In this document: positions 63,441 through 64,000 of the stretch, piece by piece | How positions within the stretch are numbered: the stretch's first letter is position 1 | Layout: every line of letters starts with the position of its first letter | Source: Oceanicola sp. D3 | GTDB lineage: Bacteria; Pseudomonadota; Alphaproteobacteria; Rhodobacterales; Rhodobacteraceae | Assembly (NCBI RefSeq): GCF_006351965.1 | Contig: NZ_CP040932.1 | Coordinates: 682,001 to 746,000 of the forward strand | Length of the DNA: 64,000 nt | Reading direction: 5' to 3' | The notes under the pieces: model-generated | Databases searched by the model: none | What the model was told of the DNA's origin: nothing | What the model saw: the letters and a program-made list of their open reading frames with translations, nothing else | Made by a program: the position numbers and the translations under genes

Positions 63441-63947
63441 TCAGTTCACGATCACCCGCTCCGAGCGCCCGCCGCGGACCCTGAAGAATTCGGCCAGCGC
63501 CCCGCCCTCGGGGACTATCTGGTTCGGCACCTCCCAGAGAATACCGGAGAAGATGTAGTAGTCGCCATTCGGCACCGCCCTGAATTCAAAGTCCCCCTCC
63601 GCATCGCAGGTCGCCTTGCGCTGGTACTGAGCAAAGGCTGGCGGGTGCTTGATCTTGGGCATGAGGATCACGGGGATCGACCCGCCCTGCACATTGCCAA
63701 AGGCCCGGGTGACGAACTCTTTGGCATAGCCCCCCGCCGGCACCAGCAGCACATCGTAACCCGCACAGGTCACAACTCCGCCGCCGCGCTGCCGAAAGAA
63801 GGCCTGCCCGGTGACCGTCGCGCTGCCGGGCCGTTTGATATAGTCCACCTCGCGGGCGCTGAACGGCTTGGAAACCTCGATCGCAGGGCCGCATCCGGTG
63901 AGCCACAGGAGGGGCAGGGCGAGCAAGGCAAGGACAGATCGGCACAT
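63441..63947 (-). CDS. Lipoprotein with a carboxypeptidase-regulatory-like beta fold
   Basis: A 168-residue lipoprotein: signal then LTGC (Cys19). The mature part (GSATVTGQAFFRQRGGGVVT, CAGYDVLLVPAGGYAKEF, CDAEGDFEFRAVPNGDYYIF) resembles the carboxypeptidase-regulatory/SdrB-like beta-sandwich, with AtsE-like wording often annotated as hypothetical. ATG 63947 is taken; ATG 63986 is also open and would add 13 residues. Stands alone at the right end of the window. Confidence 0.75.
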   Translation of the reverse strand: MCRSVLALLALPLLWLTGCGPAIEVSKPFSAREVDYIKRPGSATVTGQAFFRQRGGGVVTCAGYDVLLVPAGGYAKEFVTRAFGNVQGGSIPVILMPKIKHPPAFAQYQRKATCDAEGDFEFRAVPNGDYYIFSGILWEVPNQIVPEGGALAEFFRVRGGRSERVIVN

Positions 63948-64000
63948 TCGGGACTCCACTGGCAACAGGCGGCGCAGGGCCGTCAAGGTGGCCTAAGTGG

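Overview
This is chromosomal DNA of a high-GC alphaproteobacterium, most likely Rhodobacterales (Roseobacter group). The pointers are the flagellar gene order, a DUF2794 gene, a LexA box of the alphaproteobacterial GTTC-N7-GTTC type in front of imuB, a DmdA-like protein and a Hint-domain protein. I see no rRNA, tRNA, CRISPR array, prophage or insertion sequence. Genes are dense and no gene-free stretch exceeds 300 bases.

Layout. 1-9.3 kb: flagellar genes. fliF (cut by the window edge), a fliH-like gene, fliN and fliP run on the plus strand; flgE-flgK-flgL-flgI and motB run on the minus strand. Both flgE and motB carry the same CtrA-like box at the same distance from the start codon. 9.3-19.2 kb: housekeeping (phosphomannomutase, asd, a DUF4139 protein, carbonic anhydrase, leucyl aminopeptidase, an NlpC/P60 hydrolase, MtfA-like peptidase, DUF2794). 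19.4-24.8 kb: LexA-boxed imuB, a cytochrome c', an I78-type lipoprotein, glutathione-dependent formaldehyde dehydrogenase with a small partner gene, and a methyltransferase. 24.8-31.7 kb: a LysR regulator, a NYN-LOTUS protein, an acyl-CoA ligase, a sulfotransferase, a Hint protein and a secreted protein of unknown function. 31.8-41.1 kb: a minus-strand fatty-acid oxidation region (fadJ, bicupin, NTF2-like, fadA, YidD-like, GST, a small gene, a long acyl-CoA dehydrogenase) led by two related MerR regulators. 41.3-47.8 kb: two PaaI thioesterases and a MATE pump, then arsC-like/pyrD/DUF952, a DUF421 protein and a 5'-nucleotidase. 47.8-52.2 kb: two paralogous one-TM Cys-motif proteins around a GFA gene, a second GFA gene, a DmdA-like gene, DUF1992, SRAP, and a cupredoxin-like protein with an EF-hand. 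52.3-54.4 kb: divergent GntR regulator and cytochrome P450 with two matching operators. 54.4-64 kb: aromatic aminotransferase, sulfurtransferase, smpB, trmO, dapA, lytic transglycosylase, threonine aldolase, YkgJ-type protein, ribF and a lipoprotein.

How it works together. The window is mostly core chromosome. The acyl-CoA ligase, long acyl-CoA dehydrogenase, FadJ and FadA make a full beta-oxidation set, and the ligase and dehydrogenase belong to the families that also contain DmdB and DmdC of DMSP catabolism. I found no clear new defence or mobile system. The best leads are regulatory (paired CtrA-like boxes, paired GTATAC operators exactly 63 bp apart, orphan SOS-controlled imuB) and small unexplained proteins (the Cys-motif paralogue pair around GFA, the cupredoxin-EF-hand protein without copper ligands, a Hint domain without its nucleophile).
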